From positions 147,487-211,486 of the forward strand of contig NZ_JAJUWR010000007.1 of the NCBI RefSeq assembly GCF_021390545.1: a stretch of 64,000 bases of DNA, given 5' to 3'. Shown here piece by piece: positions 9,626 to 18,940 of this stretch (within the stretch, counting starts at the first letter, position 1; every line of letters begins with the position of its first letter). Under the pieces are notes generated by a model that made no database searches, was not told the origin of the DNA, and saw nothing but the letters and a program-made list of their open reading frames with translations. The stretch comes from Algoriphagus sp. AGSA1 (GTDB lineage Bacteria; Bacteroidota; Bacteroidia; Cytophagales; Cyclobacteriaceae). The position numbers were made by a program, and so were the translations under genes.

Positions 9626-9661
9626 AAAACACCTCTTCAAAATTAATTGAAGAGGTGTTTT
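9626..9661. terminator. Bidirectional terminator between the M1 peptidase and thiL
   Basis: A perfect 15-bp stem (9626-9640 with 9647-9661) with 6-nt loop, A-rich left side and T-rich right side, placed between two convergent genes. Nearly the same sequence as the terminator at 7823-7858. Confidence 0.88.
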
Positions 9662-9721
9662 GCTTTTTACTAGCGAGGGCCAATCCTGAAGACTTCAAAC
9701 CAATATTGATTGAAATTCCAA

Positions 9722-10750
9722 TCAAAAGTGCCTCCAGCCCTGCGCTTTGATCTGAACCGCAGTACCGCTTTTGGTCACCAAGAACTTCCCTTCTTCAGCT
9801 TTAGTGATATGTCCGATGAAGTGGATATCCGGATGTTTCTCCAGCTTCGCAAAGTCCTTCTGATCAATCGTGAACAGCAATTCATAATCCTCTCCCCCAT
9901 TCATCACACAGGTGATCGGATCAAGGTTCAATTCTACGGCCGTGTCAAACGTTTGCTTGTCGATCGGCAACTTATCCTCATAGATCGTCGCTCCTACCCC
10001 TGAAGCTTTACAGATATGGAAAATCTCTGAAGCCAGACCATCCGAGATATCCATCATGCTGGTCGGCACTATTTCCAATTCACGAAATTCATGGATGATA
10101 TCCACACGGGCATCCGGCTTAAGCTGCCGTCCTGTCACGATTGTATATTTCCCTAAATCCGGCTTCATGTCCGGGTTCGCAAGAAAAACTTCCTTCTCAC
10201 GCTCCAGGATCTGCAATCCAACCAAAGCCGCACCCAGATCACCTGTCACACACAAAATATCATTCTCTTTGGCTCCTGATCTGTAAGAGATTTGCTCTGG
10301 CTTAGCCTCACCTATCGCAGTGACGGAAATCACCAAACCACTTCTAGAAGCCGTGGTATCACCACCGATCAAATCCACTCCATAGTGTTCACATGCGGCA
10401 TGGATCCCCTCATATAGTGCATCAATCGCTTCTACCGAGAATCTATTGGAAAGCGCTATACTTACCGTGATCTGCTTGGGGACAGCATTCATGGCCGCCA
10501 CATCAGAAACGTTCACCGCCACAGCCTTGAAGCCCAAGTGAGGCAGGGGGGCATAGGATAAATCAAAATGAACCCCTTCCAGAAGCATGTCTGTAGTGAC
10601 TACCTTTACCATATCCCCAGCCTCAAGCACCGCAGCATCGTCCCCGATACCCTTCAGTGTGCTTGGATTTTTAATAACAACTTTCTCACTCAGATGATCG
10701 ATCAATCCAAACTCACCCAGATCACTTATTTCTGTTCTCTTTTCTGACAT
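9722..10750 (-). CDS. thiL: Thiamine-monophosphate kinase
   Basis: Phosphorylates thiamine monophosphate to the active cofactor TPP, the last step of the pathway whose other genes are at 37.7-44.6 kb. 342 residues from ATG 10750; the longer frame to 10783 is rejected because MSEKRTEISDLGEFGLI is the usual N-terminus. Seen: GIGDDAAVL (metal/ATP-binding N-terminal motif), TTDMLLEGVHFDL, NVSDVAAMNA, GGDTTAS and MDISDGLASE, all typical of the AIR-synthase/ThiL fold. It is separated from the TPP-controlled operon, so it is probably expressed constitutively. Confidence 0.96.
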   Translation of the reverse strand: MSEKRTEISDLGEFGLIDHLSEKVVIKNPSTLKGIGDDAAVLEAGDMVKVVTTDMLLEGVHFDLSYAPLPHLGFKAVAVNVSDVAAMNAVPKQITVSIALSNRFSVEAIDALYEGIHAACEHYGVDLIGGDTTASRSGLVISVTAIGEAKPEQISYRSGAKENDILCVTGDLGAALVGLQILEREKEVFLANPDMKPDLGKYTIVTGRQLKPDARVDIIHEFRELEIVPTSMMDISDGLASEIFHICKASGVGATIYEDKLPIDKQTFDTAVELNLDPITCVMNGGEDYELLFTIDQKDFAKLEKHPDIHFIGHITKAEEGKFLVTKSGTAVQIKAQGWRHF

Positions 10751-11005
10751 AGTATTTTTTCTCGCGGCGACACAGCGGCGCAACGGTTTTAACTCATTTA
10801 TTATTTTGGCACTTCATGATAATTTAGATTTACGAAGTACGATTTACGAGATGCACAGTAGAGTTGATGTCATTTTATAAACTTTACCACCTTTCAACCT
10901 TGCCACCCTTAAACAACTTAAGGAGGGAATTTTTCCAATTTTTCAATCTACCAATCAAGAATATCAAAGTACACCAAACTTTACAACCTTACCCCCTCTG
11001 ACTTC

Positions 11006-11407
11006 TCAACTCACTTCCTGACATAGCTCAATCAACACCCCATTTGTGCTCCGTGGGTGCAAAAATACCACTAATTTATTGTCCGCCCCAAGTTTGGGCG
11101 TTTCATTCAGGATTTCGAAGCCTTCAGTCTTCAGCCGTTGCACTTCCGCATGGATATCCTCCACATCAAATGCGATATGATGCACTCCTTCTGCTCTTTT
11201 TTCCAAATATTTGGCAATTGGGCTGCTTTCATCAACTGCTTGGAGCAGTTCCACTTTTGTCTCCCCTATCTGAAAAAAGGAAGTTGCTACTTTTTCCCCG
11301 TCAACTTCCTCTGTTTTAAAATGCTTTTTCCCCAATAATTTCTCGAAAAGCAAATTTGAACTTTCCAGATTCTTCACAGCGATGCCGATATGCTCGATTT
11401 TCCTCAT
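11006..11407 (-). CDS. mce: Methylmalonyl-CoA epimerase
   Basis: Interconverts (2R)- and (2S)-methylmalonyl-CoA in propionyl-CoA metabolism. 133 residues, a two-repeat glyoxalase/VOC fold: MRKIEHIGIAVKNL opens the first half with a metal-ligand His, VELLQ supplies a ligand, GVHHIAFDVEDI opens the second half, and LIELCQE closes it. It lies head-to-head with the IscA-like gene. The acyl-CoA carboxylase beta subunit at 35.6 kb could be in the same pathway. Confidence 0.93.
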   Translation of the reverse strand: MRKIEHIGIAVKNLESSNLLFEKLLGKKHFKTEEVDGEKVATSFFQIGETKVELLQAVDESSPIAKYLEKRAEGVHHIAFDVEDIHAEVQRLKTEGFEILNETPKLGADNKLVVFLHPRSTNGVLIELCQEVS

Positions 11408-11419
11408 GTTTAAAATTGC

Positions 11420-11427
11420 TATATTTG
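11420..11427 (+). promoter_or_regulatory. -7 promoter element of the IscA-like gene
   Basis: TATATTTG matches TANNTTTG exactly, 13 nt beyond the divergent mce start codon. It predicts a leader of about 70 nt before the IscA-like ATG at 11506. No clear -33 TTG. Confidence 0.5.
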
Positions 11428-11505
11428 CATTGAATCATTTTGGGAGTCTGACTGTTTTCCCAATACTTCAACTTAAGACAAAGTAACAAAGTAATATATA
11501 AAGAT

Positions 11506-11832
11506 ATGATAATCGTTTCTGACAAAGCCAAAGAGCGCATCCTGGAGCTCAAAAAAGAGGAAGGACGTGCAGAAAATGAAAATATCCGTGTTTCTGTGAA
11601 AGGTGGTGGCTGCTCAGGTCTCATGTACGACTTGGGGTTTGATGGCACCCAGGTGGAAACAGACCATGTATTTGAAGATAAGGGGGTGAAAATCCTAGTT
11701 GACCGGAAAAGCTTGCTTTACTTGGCAGGAACAACCTTGGAGTTCACCGATGGACTGAACGGCAAAGGCTTCCAATTTGTGAATCCGAATGCCAGCAGAA
11801 CCTGTGGATGTGGAGAGAGCTTCTCTGTATAA
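11506..11832 (+). CDS. HesB/IscA-family iron-sulfur assembly protein
   Basis: 108-residue A-type carrier thought to receive or deliver Fe-S clusters or iron. The three family cysteines are all present: C36 in GGGCSG and C100/C102 in the C-terminal TCGCGESF. This contrasts with the second HesB-like protein at 28946-29260, which has lost the last two. No other isc or suf gene is adjacent. A terminator follows the stop codon by 24 nt. Confidence 0.92.
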   Translation: MIIVSDKAKERILELKKEEGRAENENIRVSVKGGGCSGLMYDLGFDGTQVETDHVFEDKGVKILVDRKSLLYLAGTTLEFTDGLNGKGFQFVNPNASRTCGCGESFSV

Positions 11833-11856
11833 ATCTATTTTCCTGATGAATATTAG

Positions 11857-11883
11857 AAGGCAGCCTCTCAGGTTGCCTTTTTT
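11857..11883 (+). terminator. Terminator of the IscA-like gene
   Basis: A 10-bp stem (11857-11866 with 11870-11879, one G-U pair, 3-nt loop) runs into a T tract. It sits just before the gcvT promoter element. Confidence 0.8.
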
Positions 11884-11906
11884 AGTGCATTTTTCGTGTC
11901 AATCCT

Positions 11907-11914
11907 TACCTTTG
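11907..11914 (+). promoter_or_regulatory. -7 promoter element of gcvT-comB
   Basis: TACCTTTG matches TANNTTTG exactly, 24 nt before the gcvT ATG at 11939. The -33 region overlaps the preceding terminator and contains no clear TTG at the ideal distance. Confidence 0.55.
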
Positions 11915-11938
11915 CCCACTGGAAATTTAACCCAAATT

Positions 11939-13033
11939 ATGGAAGAGCAAATCAAAAAAATCCAACTTAACGACTTACACATTGCCCTTGGTGGCAAAAT
12001 GGTGCCTTTTGCAGGCTATAATATGCCCGTACGCTACAGTTCAGACAATGAGGAACATCTCTGTGTAAGAAATGGCGTTGGCGTTTTTGATGTGTCCCAT
12101 ATGGGAGAATTCCTGGTAGAAGGCCCCGAAGCGCTCAACCTAATTCAAAAAGTAACTTCAAACGATGCTGCTAAAATCGTCAATGGACAGGCACAATACT
12201 CTTGTTTCCCTAATGAAATCGGTGGAATTGTAGATGATCTGATCGTTTACAAATTTAATGACGAAAAATACATGCTGGTAGTCAATGCTTCCAATATTGA
12301 TAAAGATTGGGCTTGGGTAAATAAGCACAACACCATGGGAGCTAAGCTTACAAATATTTCAGACAATATTTCCTTGTTCGCCATCCAAGGGCCAAAAGCA
12401 ATAGAAGCTGTTCAAGCACTGACCCCTGTTAATCTAGCAGAGATAAAATTCTATCATTTCACCGTAGGAGAATTTGCCGGTGTGCAGGACGTGATCATTT
12501 CCGGGACAGGGTACACTGGGGCAGGCGGTTTTGAGATTTACGTGAAAAATGAAGATGCTGAACATGTTTGGAATGCGGTTTTCGAGGCTGGGAAAGATTT
12601 TGACATCAAGCCCATAGGGCTAGGTGCAAGAGATACGCTCCGAATGGAAATGGGTTACTGCCTGTATGGAAATGACATCACCGATACCACATGTCCACTG
12701 GAAGCCGGGCTGGGCTGGATCACCAAATTGACCAAAGACTTCACCAATTCAGAGGCCTTAAAAGCCAAAAAGGAAGCAGGAGTTTCCAGAAAATTAGTCG
12801 GTTTCGTGATGCAGGAAAGAGGCATTCCTAGAGGACACTATAAGATTGTAGATGCTGAAGGCATTGAAATCGGTGAAGTGACCTCGGGCACCCAGTCTCC
12901 AAGCATGGGAGTGGGAATCGGTTTGGGTTATGTAAAAACAGAATACAGCAAGGTGGGAACGGAGATTTTCATCCAAGTGAGAAACAAGAATCTTAAAGCT
13001 CAAGTGGAGAAACTCCCACTTCTCAAAGCATAA
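11939..13033 (+). CDS. gcvT: Glycine cleavage system T protein (aminomethyltransferase)
   Basis: Transfers the methylene group from aminomethyl-H protein to tetrahydrofolate, releasing ammonia. 364 residues from ATG 11939; the longer open frame from 11789 would run through a terminator and promoter and is rejected. Seen: [16 protein letters not shown] at the start, [11 protein letters not shown] with the folate-region Asp, [14 protein letters not shown], and [18 protein letters not shown]. gcvH and gcvP are not nearby. The stop overlaps the comB start in TAATG. Confidence 0.96.
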   Translation: MEEQIKKIQLNDLHIALGGKMVPFAGYNMPVRYSSDNEEHLCVRNGVGVFDVSHMGEFLVEGPEALNLIQKVTSNDAAKIVNGQAQYSCFPNEIGGIVDDLIVYKFNDEKYMLVVNASNIDKDWAWVNKHNTMGAKLTNISDNISLFAIQGPKAIEAVQALTPVNLAEIKFYHFTVGEFAGVQDVIISGTGYTGAGGFEIYVKNEDAEHVWNAVFEAGKDFDIKPIGLGARDTLRMEMGYCLYGNDITDTTCPLEAGLGWITKLTKDFTNSEALKAKKEAGVSRKLVGFVMQERGIPRGHYKIVDAEGIEIGEVTSGTQSPSMGVGIGLGYVKTEYSKVGTEIFIQVRNKNLKAQVEKLPLLKA

Positions 13034-13746
13034 TGCAACAAGTAGAAATCTGCTTCAGTCCAGAACTGATCCATCTTCATGAACTACAGGGAAAAATAGT
13101 GGTAGTAGTCGATATTTTTCGTGCTACTTCCACTATGGTTGCGGCTCTGGCCAATGGTATCTCTGAGATAAAAACCTGTGCAGACCTGGAGGAATGCCGG
13201 GCAATGGCAGCCAACAAATACCTGATAGCAGGGGAGAGAAATGGAATTACCGCTGATGGTTTCCAGCTAGGCAACTCACCGCTGGCTTACCTTTCAGGAG
13301 AATTTCATGGCCAAAAACTCGCCATGACTACGACGAATGGCACATTGGCAATATCCAAATCAATTGGAGCTGATGAAATTTTAATTGGGGCCTTTCCCAA
13401 CCTTCAAGCTACGGTCAGCTACATACAATCCCGTAATAAAGACGTCTTGATCCACTGTGCAGGCTGGAAAGGAAAATTCAACCTGGAAGATTCACTTTAT
13501 GCGGGAGCGCTGGCAAAAGCTTTAGAAGCCACGCATAAAGCCGAGGATGACGGAGCCATAGCCATGAAATCCTTGTTTGAGAAGGAAGGGCATGACCTTA
13601 AAGGCTTCCTTTCCCAAGCTTCCCATGCCAAACGCCTTCAAAACCACAACATCGATTCAGATATAGATTTCTGCCTGACTCTTGATCTTTTTAGTTTGAT
13701 CGGAAAAGTGGAGAATGAATCACTAAAGGCTATAAATAATTGGTAA
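13033..13746 (+). CDS. comB: 2-phosphosulfolactate phosphatase (ComB family)
   Basis: 237 residues. ComB removes phosphate from 2-phosphosulfolactate to give sulfolactate; the family was defined in methanogen coenzyme M synthesis but is common in bacteria that do not make coenzyme M. Motifs seen: DIFRATST at residues 27-34, GERNG, and TTTNGT, the family's phosphate/Mg-binding landmarks. Coupled by a 1-nt overlap to gcvT. In Bacteroidota a role in sulfonate or sulfonolipid metabolism is plausible but not shown here; comA and comC are not in the window. Confidence 0.87.
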   Translation: MQQVEICFSPELIHLHELQGKIVVVVDIFRATSTMVAALANGISEIKTCADLEECRAMAANKYLIAGERNGITADGFQLGNSPLAYLSGEFHGQKLAMTTTNGTLAISKSIGADEILIGAFPNLQATVSYIQSRNKDVLIHCAGWKGKFNLEDSLYAGALAKALEATHKAEDDGAIAMKSLFEKEGHDLKGFLSQASHAKRLQNHNIDSDIDFCLTLDLFSLIGKVENESLKAINNW

Positions 13747-13895
13747 AATCTCCATAATTCACTTGCATACCAAATATTTTCCTATTTTTTATCGGATCGC
13801 AGTTATTTTTTGAGGCACTTAAAAATAGTGCAAAACCATTCTTTAGGTTTAGCGTTTACCGATAAGCTTGACCACCAACCAATCCACTTTTAGCT

Positions 13896-15374
13896 ATGAA
13901 AAACGGTACGATGATGCAATTTTTCCATTGGTATTCTCCAGAAGATACCCTTTGGAAAGAGGTAAAAGAAAAAGCAGAATATCTGGGATATCTAGGAATC
14001 ACCAGTGTATGGCTGCCTCCAGCTTCCAAAGGACAACTTGGGGGCATGAGTGTGGGGTATGATTCCTATGACCTATTTGACTTGGGAGAATTTGACCAAA
14101 AAGGAAGCGTAAGAACTAAATACGGCACCAAAGACGAATTCATAGAAGCTACCCAAGCACTACATGATCGAGGAGTACAAGTGATTGTTGATTTTGTTTT
14201 CAACCACAAAGCTGGTGGAGACGAACCAGAATTGATGCATGTAGTAAAAGTGAATGAAGCAAACCGGCTGGAAAACATCTCAGAGCCTTACGAAATAGAA
14301 TCTTTCACACGCTTTATTTTCCCTGGAAGAAATGGCAGATACTCTGATTTTATCTGGGATAAGCATTGCTTCAGTGGAGTAGATTATGACCACCGCAATC
14401 AAGAGCACGGGATATTCAATCTTATGAGTGAATACGGAGATGATTGGGAGGAAATGATCGATAGCGAAAAAGGAAACTATGATTTCTTGATGTTTTGTGA
14501 CATAGAGTTCAGAAATCCTGCAGTCCGTGATGAGCTTCTCAAGTATGCTACATGGCTTCATGAATTGACCTATTACGACGGAGTACGATTGGACGCCGTG
14601 AAGCATATCCCTCCATGGTATTTCAAAGAGTTCCTGCATTTTCTAAGGGAACGGATCGGGAAAAACATATTTGCAGTAGGAGAATATTGGGCTCCTGGAC
14701 ATCTGGATCTACTTACTCGGTACATCGATGCTACTGAGGGCACGATGAGCCTATTCGATTCGGCATTGCAACATAATTTCCATATAGCCTCTAATTCAGG
14801 AAGTGGGTATGATTTACGCCAGATTTTTGATAAAACATTGGTATCGCACTCTCCGGAACTTGCAGTGACACTAGTCGATAACCACGACACACAGCCCCTT
14901 CAAGCCTTGGAAGCTCCTGTAGAATCTTGGTTTAAACCATTAGCTTATGCAATGATTTTGTTGCGCCAAGATGGCTATCCATGCGTATTCTATCCAGATT
15001 TGTTTGGAGCAAGCTATTGGGATAAAGGAGATGATGGGCAAGATTATGAGATTTTCATCAACCGGGTGGACGAATTAGAGCCTATGCTCTATGTCCGCAA
15101 AGACTTCGCATTCGGAACACAGCGGGACTACTTCGAATCCGCAACTGCAATTGGGTGGACCAGGACAGGAAATGACGAGCATGGAGGATGCGCCGTAGTA
15201 ATGTCCACCAGCGATGGCGCCACCATTTCCATGGAAATCGGGACAAGATATGCCGGTAGAAGCTTTAAAGATGTGTTAGGAAAAATCCATGATGAAGTGT
15301 GGGTGGATGAATCAGGGTGGGCAAAATTCCACTGTGGACCAGGCTCAGTTTCCGTATGGACAGAAGTTGTATAA
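13896..15374 (+). CDS. Cytoplasmic alpha-amylase (GH13)
   Basis: 492 residues, no signal peptide, so it probably acts on intracellular glycogen or maltodextrins. A (beta/alpha)8 barrel with the GH13 regions: VDFVFNH (98-104), GVRLDAVKH with nucleophile D233, VGEYW with acid/base E263, and VDNHDTQ with D331. Region order and length fit the GH13_5 type of liquefying alpha-amylases. It starts at ATG 13896 and is a single gene, closed by a terminator 4 nt after the stop. No glycogen genes are adjacent. Confidence 0.94.
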   Translation: MKNGTMMQFFHWYSPEDTLWKEVKEKAEYLGYLGITSVWLPPASKGQLGGMSVGYDSYDLFDLGEFDQKGSVRTKYGTKDEFIEATQALHDRGVQVIVDFVFNHKAGGDEPELMHVVKVNEANRLENISEPYEIESFTRFIFPGRNGRYSDFIWDKHCFSGVDYDHRNQEHGIFNLMSEYGDDWEEMIDSEKGNYDFLMFCDIEFRNPAVRDELLKYATWLHELTYYDGVRLDAVKHIPPWYFKEFLHFLRERIGKNIFAVGEYWAPGHLDLLTRYIDATEGTMSLFDSALQHNFHIASNSGSGYDLRQIFDKTLVSHSPELAVTLVDNHDTQPLQALEAPVESWFKPLAYAMILLRQDGYPCVFYPDLFGASYWDKGDDGQDYEIFINRVDELEPMLYVRKDFAFGTQRDYFESATAIGWTRTGNDEHGGCAVVMSTSDGATISMEIGTRYAGRSFKDVLGKIHDEVWVDESGWAKFHCGPGSVSVWTEVV

Positions 15375-15377
15375 GGT

Positions 15378-15412
15378 ATCAGAGTTGGCTTGATAGCCAA
15401 CTCTGATTTTTA
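15378..15412 (+). terminator. Terminator of the alpha-amylase gene
   Basis: A perfect 13-bp stem (15378-15390 with 15395-15407, 4-nt loop) followed by a T tract. It lies between convergent genes; the left side is less A-rich, so + strand use is the main call. Confidence 0.9.
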
Positions 15413-15489
15413 CAATCCAGACTATTTAGATGGTCCTCCTCCATTTTGCTGGCAATTCCTGTTTCACGCATTAAGAATTGAAAAAGCTG

Positions 15490-15828
15490 CTACTTAAGCT
15501 TCTGGTTGTTCTTGTGCCTGTAAATATCCCGGATATTTTTCTTCTCAAAGTTTTTCTTCATCGCCTCTGTCAGATCTACCCCAGTTTGATTAGCCAAGCA
15601 AATGAGAACCCACAGCACATCAGCCATTTCATCCCCGAGGTCTTTGCCTTTATCAGATTCTTTAAAGGATTGTTCCCCGTAGACCCTGGACATGATTCTG
15701 GCCAGTTCCCCTACTTCCTCCATCAGGATGGTCATATTGGTCAATTCATTGAAGTATCTTACGCCAACAGTTTTGATCCAATGATCAACCTGCTTCTGAG
15801 CATCTGCTATGGTGATATCGCTTTTCAT
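15490..15828 (-). CDS. MazG-like nucleotide pyrophosphohydrolase
   Basis: 112 residues of the all-alpha NTP pyrophosphatase fold, likely hydrolysing non-canonical or damaged nucleoside triphosphates. The Mg-binding motifs are MEEVGELARIMSR (EExxE type) and DEMADVLW (ExxD type). The start is set at ATG 15828, because the upstream 41 residues of the longest frame do not look like the family and contain no domain. A TANNTTTG match lies about 112 nt upstream on the minus strand. Single-domain MazG proteins of this size are common housekeeping enzymes in Bacteroidota. Confidence 0.9.
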   Translation of the reverse strand: MKSDITIADAQKQVDHWIKTVGVRYFNELTNMTILMEEVGELARIMSRVYGEQSFKESDKGKDLGDEMADVLWVLICLANQTGVDLTEAMKKNFEKKNIRDIYRHKNNQKLK

Positions 15829-15939
15829 GTGATTATATTTTGAATCTTTATGGTCACATGGAATCTCGCACGGTGAATAATCACCTCCCTGTGTGTCGTT
15901 TTCGACATGCTCGATTTCATAGGTGAGAATATGTTTAGC

Positions 15940-15947
15940 CAAAATTA
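15940..15947 (-). promoter_or_regulatory. Possible -7 element for the MazG-like gene
   Basis: Minus strand TAATTTTG matches TANNTTTG. It would give a leader of roughly 100 nt, long for this genome, and no -33 TTG is evident, so confidence is low. Confidence 0.3.
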
Positions 15948-16069
15948 ACAATCTAACAATGCTTTATTCTATGAATTTATGCCCAAAAGGATCGGTTATT
16001 GTGAAATTATTTTTTTTAACAGGGAAGCATCATAAACCACAGCATTCCATTGAAGCCAATAACTAGAGC

Positions 16070-17167
16070 ATGAACAACTATTTTGAAGCAATACGGACTT
16101 CAATTATTTATTTCCCTTTTGTGGCTCTACTGAGCATTGTCCCGTTTGTCTATATCCAGTACAGAAAAATCGGCTATGTACAGGTTGACAGAAGCGTGGT
16201 ATTCTACATTTTCTCGTTTTATGCGATGACTGCTTTTTTTCTGACTGTTCTTCCCCTCCCGGAGATTACAGAAGGATTTTGTGAACGGAGGATTGGAAAA
16301 TTGATCCCGAGTTTTTTCCCTTTTCGCTTTGTAAAAGACACATTTCGGGAGGTTCGAGGCAATATCTCTCTTTTTAGCATTGTAAGAAGCAATGCCTTTA
16401 TGGTGACAACATTCAATGTTTTGCTATTAATGCCTCTAGGTTTTTTTCTTAAATACCTCTTCCAAATCAAAAATGCCGCTATAGCCACTTTGATTGGTTT
16501 CCTCACCTCGCTTTTTTTTGAAATCACCCAGTTGACAGCTCTTTATGGATTGTATCCATGCAGGTATAGGCATTTCGAAGTAGATGATTTGATCACCAAT
16601 ACTTTTGGGTGTTTCATTGGTTTTGTGATCGCAAGATATTCTGACATTTTACCCAATGTATCAAGTAAACCTCTGCTGAATCAAACAGAAGTCACCTTGA
16701 CACAGCGTTTTTTAGCGATTTTTGTGGACTCACTACTGGTGATTTTATTCACTTCCTATATCATAGAGGGGCTTAGTGACAATATTTGGGTGTTATCATT
16801 GATGAAAGTCGGTCTGATTTTCTTCTATTTCGTATTTGTAAGCAAAATCAGCAATGGACAAACCATTGGGAAGAAGCTTCTCGGGATTCGGATCATAAGA
16901 ATGGATGGTCTCAAGCTGACCTATAAGGATCTCTTAGCCAGGTACGGTATATTTTTGATTCTTCCTTTCTTGGTTGGTGAGATTTCCAAATTCCTCATTG
17001 ATACAAGATTTGACGACAGGCTGTATTTATTCCTTTACCTGCTTTTCTTGGCTATCTGGTTTTTCGGGACCGTCATGGTGACCTTCATCAGGAAAGATCA
17101 CCGGGGCTGGCTGGATAGGTTCGCACATACCACGCAGGTTTTAGCAAATCCACGCAACAACAAATAA
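16070..17167 (+). CDS. VanZ-RDD fusion membrane protein
   Basis: 365 residues with many hydrophobic helices. The first two thirds resemble VanZ: paired helices, PLPE after a helix, and the signature segment RYRHFEVDDLITNTFGCFIG (about 165-184). The rest resembles an RDD domain: RFLAIFVDSLLV opening, then GQTIGKKLLGIRI, and a closing DRFAHTTQV. VanZ proteins affect glycopeptide or envelope-stress tolerance; RDD proteins are integral membrane proteins of mostly unknown, partly transport-related function. It is a single gene; the function is not inferable beyond the envelope. Confidence 0.85.
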   Translation: MNNYFEAIRTSIIYFPFVALLSIVPFVYIQYRKIGYVQVDRSVVFYIFSFYAMTAFFLTVLPLPEITEGFCERRIGKLIPSFFPFRFVKDTFREVRGNISLFSIVRSNAFMVTTFNVLLLMPLGFFLKYLFQIKNAAIATLIGFLTSLFFEITQLTALYGLYPCRYRHFEVDDLITNTFGCFIGFVIARYSDILPNVSSKPLLNQTEVTLTQRFLAIFVDSLLVILFTSYIIEGLSDNIWVLSLMKVGLIFFYFVFVSKISNGQTIGKKLLGIRIIRMDGLKLTYKDLLARYGIFLILPFLVGEISKFLIDTRFDDRLYLFLYLLFLAIWFFGTVMVTFIRKDHRGWLDRFAHTTQVLANPRNNK

Positions 17168-17299
17168 AATTTCTTTTAAAAAATTCTAGACTTAGAATAA
17201 CGCCGTTCTTAAAAAAAATCATGAATGTCTGGAGATGATGGCTTAAATTGAAAGCTGTGATTTACCTATCACACTTTGTACGACCACATCACTACAACT

Positions 17300-18859
17300 A
17301 TGAGAAATCTAATCGCACATCTTTGTCTCATTTCAGTTTTAATATCCTGTTCTCCCAAAGAAGAATCACAATCGCTTCCCAGAATAGCCATCGCAGGCTT
17401 GGCTATAGAATCCAGCACATTCTCTCCTGCTACTTCTGATGTGGCCGCCTTCCGGACCAGAGTTGGCACTGACATTTTCAATTATTACCCTTTTTTGGAT
17501 TCTACTTCAGAGAACCGTGGCAGGGCCGATTGGTTTCCGACACTTCGAGGCCATGCTATTCCAGGTGGCATAGTGACCCGTGAAGCATACGAAGAATTGG
17601 TCGGGAAAACGCTGGACATGCTAAAAGAAAACTTGCCTTATGATGGCCTTTTCTTTGATATCCATGGAGCGATGAGCGTGGTCGGATTGGATGATCCGGA
17701 GGGAGATTTCATCATTCGGGTACGGGATGTTGTTGGTCCCAAAACATTGATTTCTACCTCCATGGATCTGCACGGGAATGTATCTTGGAGACTTGCAGAA
17801 AATACGGATTTGATCACTTGCTACAGAATGGCACCTCATGAGGATGCGCTGGAATCAAAACAAAGAGCGGTAGAAAATCTTCTGGATCGCCTCGAAAGCG
17901 GAAAGGGAAAGCCTGCCTATAAAGCTTGGATACCTGTCCCTATATTGCTTCCTGGCGAAAAGACCAGTACGAGAATTGATCCAGGTAAAAGCCTCTATGC
18001 AAAAGTAGATCCCATAACCAAAAAGGAAGGTGTGATCGATGCCGCTATCTGGATTGGCTATGCATGGGCAGATGAACCTAGAAACCATGCCGTAGTAATG
18101 GTGACCGGCGATGATGAAAAAACCGTGACAGAATCAGCTGAGGAATTGGCAAAGAGCTTCTGGGATGTTCGTAATGAATTCGAATTTGTAGCTCCAGTGG
18201 CTTCCTTGAAAGAAAGTCTGGACATGGCAATTGCCAGTGAAAAAAAACCATTTTTGATTTCTGATATGGGCGATAATCCCACTGCCGGTGGTGCAGGCGA
18301 TGTGACTTGGACGTTGACTGAAATCCTGAAAAGACCTGAATTTAAATCGGAGAATGGGCCCACATTGATTTATGCATCTATTCCCGGCCCTGAGTTTGTA
18401 GAAAAGGCGATTGCAGCTGGCGTGGGAGCTAAAGTCGAAGGGACGGCAGGAGCAGCGATCGATGATAGATTTGCTCCTCCTGTGACGCTAAAAGGCACTG
18501 TTGAAGCGATCAAGGAAGGGGATGGGGCAGCAGAAGTTGAAGTTGTCGTGAGAGCAGGCTCGGTGCATGTGATCGTCACCAAAAAACGTAAGCCTTATCA
18601 TAACGAAAGTGACTTCACCAACCTTGGGTTAAATCCAAGAGAAGCTGATATCGTGGTGGTCAAAATCGGTTACCTCGTTCCTGAATTGTATGATATGCGG
18701 GCAGATTGGATCATGGCCTTGACTCCGGGCGGAGTAGATCAGGATCTGGAACGTCTTGGCTACAAGCGTATCAACCGTCCCATGTTTCCATTGGACAAGG
18801 ATATGGAAAACCCGGATTTGAGTGCTAAATTGGTTCCTGCTGCGGATAAACTGGAATAA
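17300..18859 (+). CDS. M81-family (MlrC-like) metallopeptidase lipoprotein
   Basis: 519 residues from ATG 17300. The N-terminus is a lipoprotein signal with lipobox LISC, so the mature protein is probably anchored in the periplasm or outer membrane. The rest is an MlrC (M81) protein, the family named for microcystin-degrading MlrC, with the family's metal-site segments DIHGAM, DLHGN and RMAPHED, then a C-terminal MlrC domain (SDMGDNPTAGGAGDVTW). Substrate unknown; most members are not microcystin degraders. The longer frame from TTG 17276 is rejected: that TTG sits where a -7 element (ACACTTTG, with TTG 20 nt upstream) would be. Confidence 0.88.
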   Translation: MRNLIAHLCLISVLISCSPKEESQSLPRIAIAGLAIESSTFSPATSDVAAFRTRVGTDIFNYYPFLDSTSENRGRADWFPTLRGHAIPGGIVTREAYEELVGKTLDMLKENLPYDGLFFDIHGAMSVVGLDDPEGDFIIRVRDVVGPKTLISTSMDLHGNVSWRLAENTDLITCYRMAPHEDALESKQRAVENLLDRLESGKGKPAYKAWIPVPILLPGEKTSTRIDPGKSLYAKVDPITKKEGVIDAAIWIGYAWADEPRNHAVVMVTGDDEKTVTESAEELAKSFWDVRNEFEFVAPVASLKESLDMAIASEKKPFLISDMGDNPTAGGAGDVTWTLTEILKRPEFKSENGPTLIYASIPGPEFVEKAIAAGVGAKVEGTAGAAIDDRFAPPVTLKGTVEAIKEGDGAAEVEVVVRAGSVHVIVTKKRKPYHNESDFTNLGLNPREADIVVVKIGYLVPELYDMRADWIMALTPGGVDQDLERLGYKRINRPMFPLDKDMENPDLSAKLVPAADKLE

Positions 18860-18940
18860 GGTGGCATTTTGACCCCTGGATATAGGGAACCTTATCTTCT
18901 TCAATCATAAGTCTAATGACGAAAATCTAGCCCCTCTAAA

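Noticed and set aside
11789..11938. 50-residue N-terminal extension of GcvT
   Set aside because: It would run through the IscA-like terminator and the TANNTTTG promoter; ATG 11939 gives the standard N-terminus.
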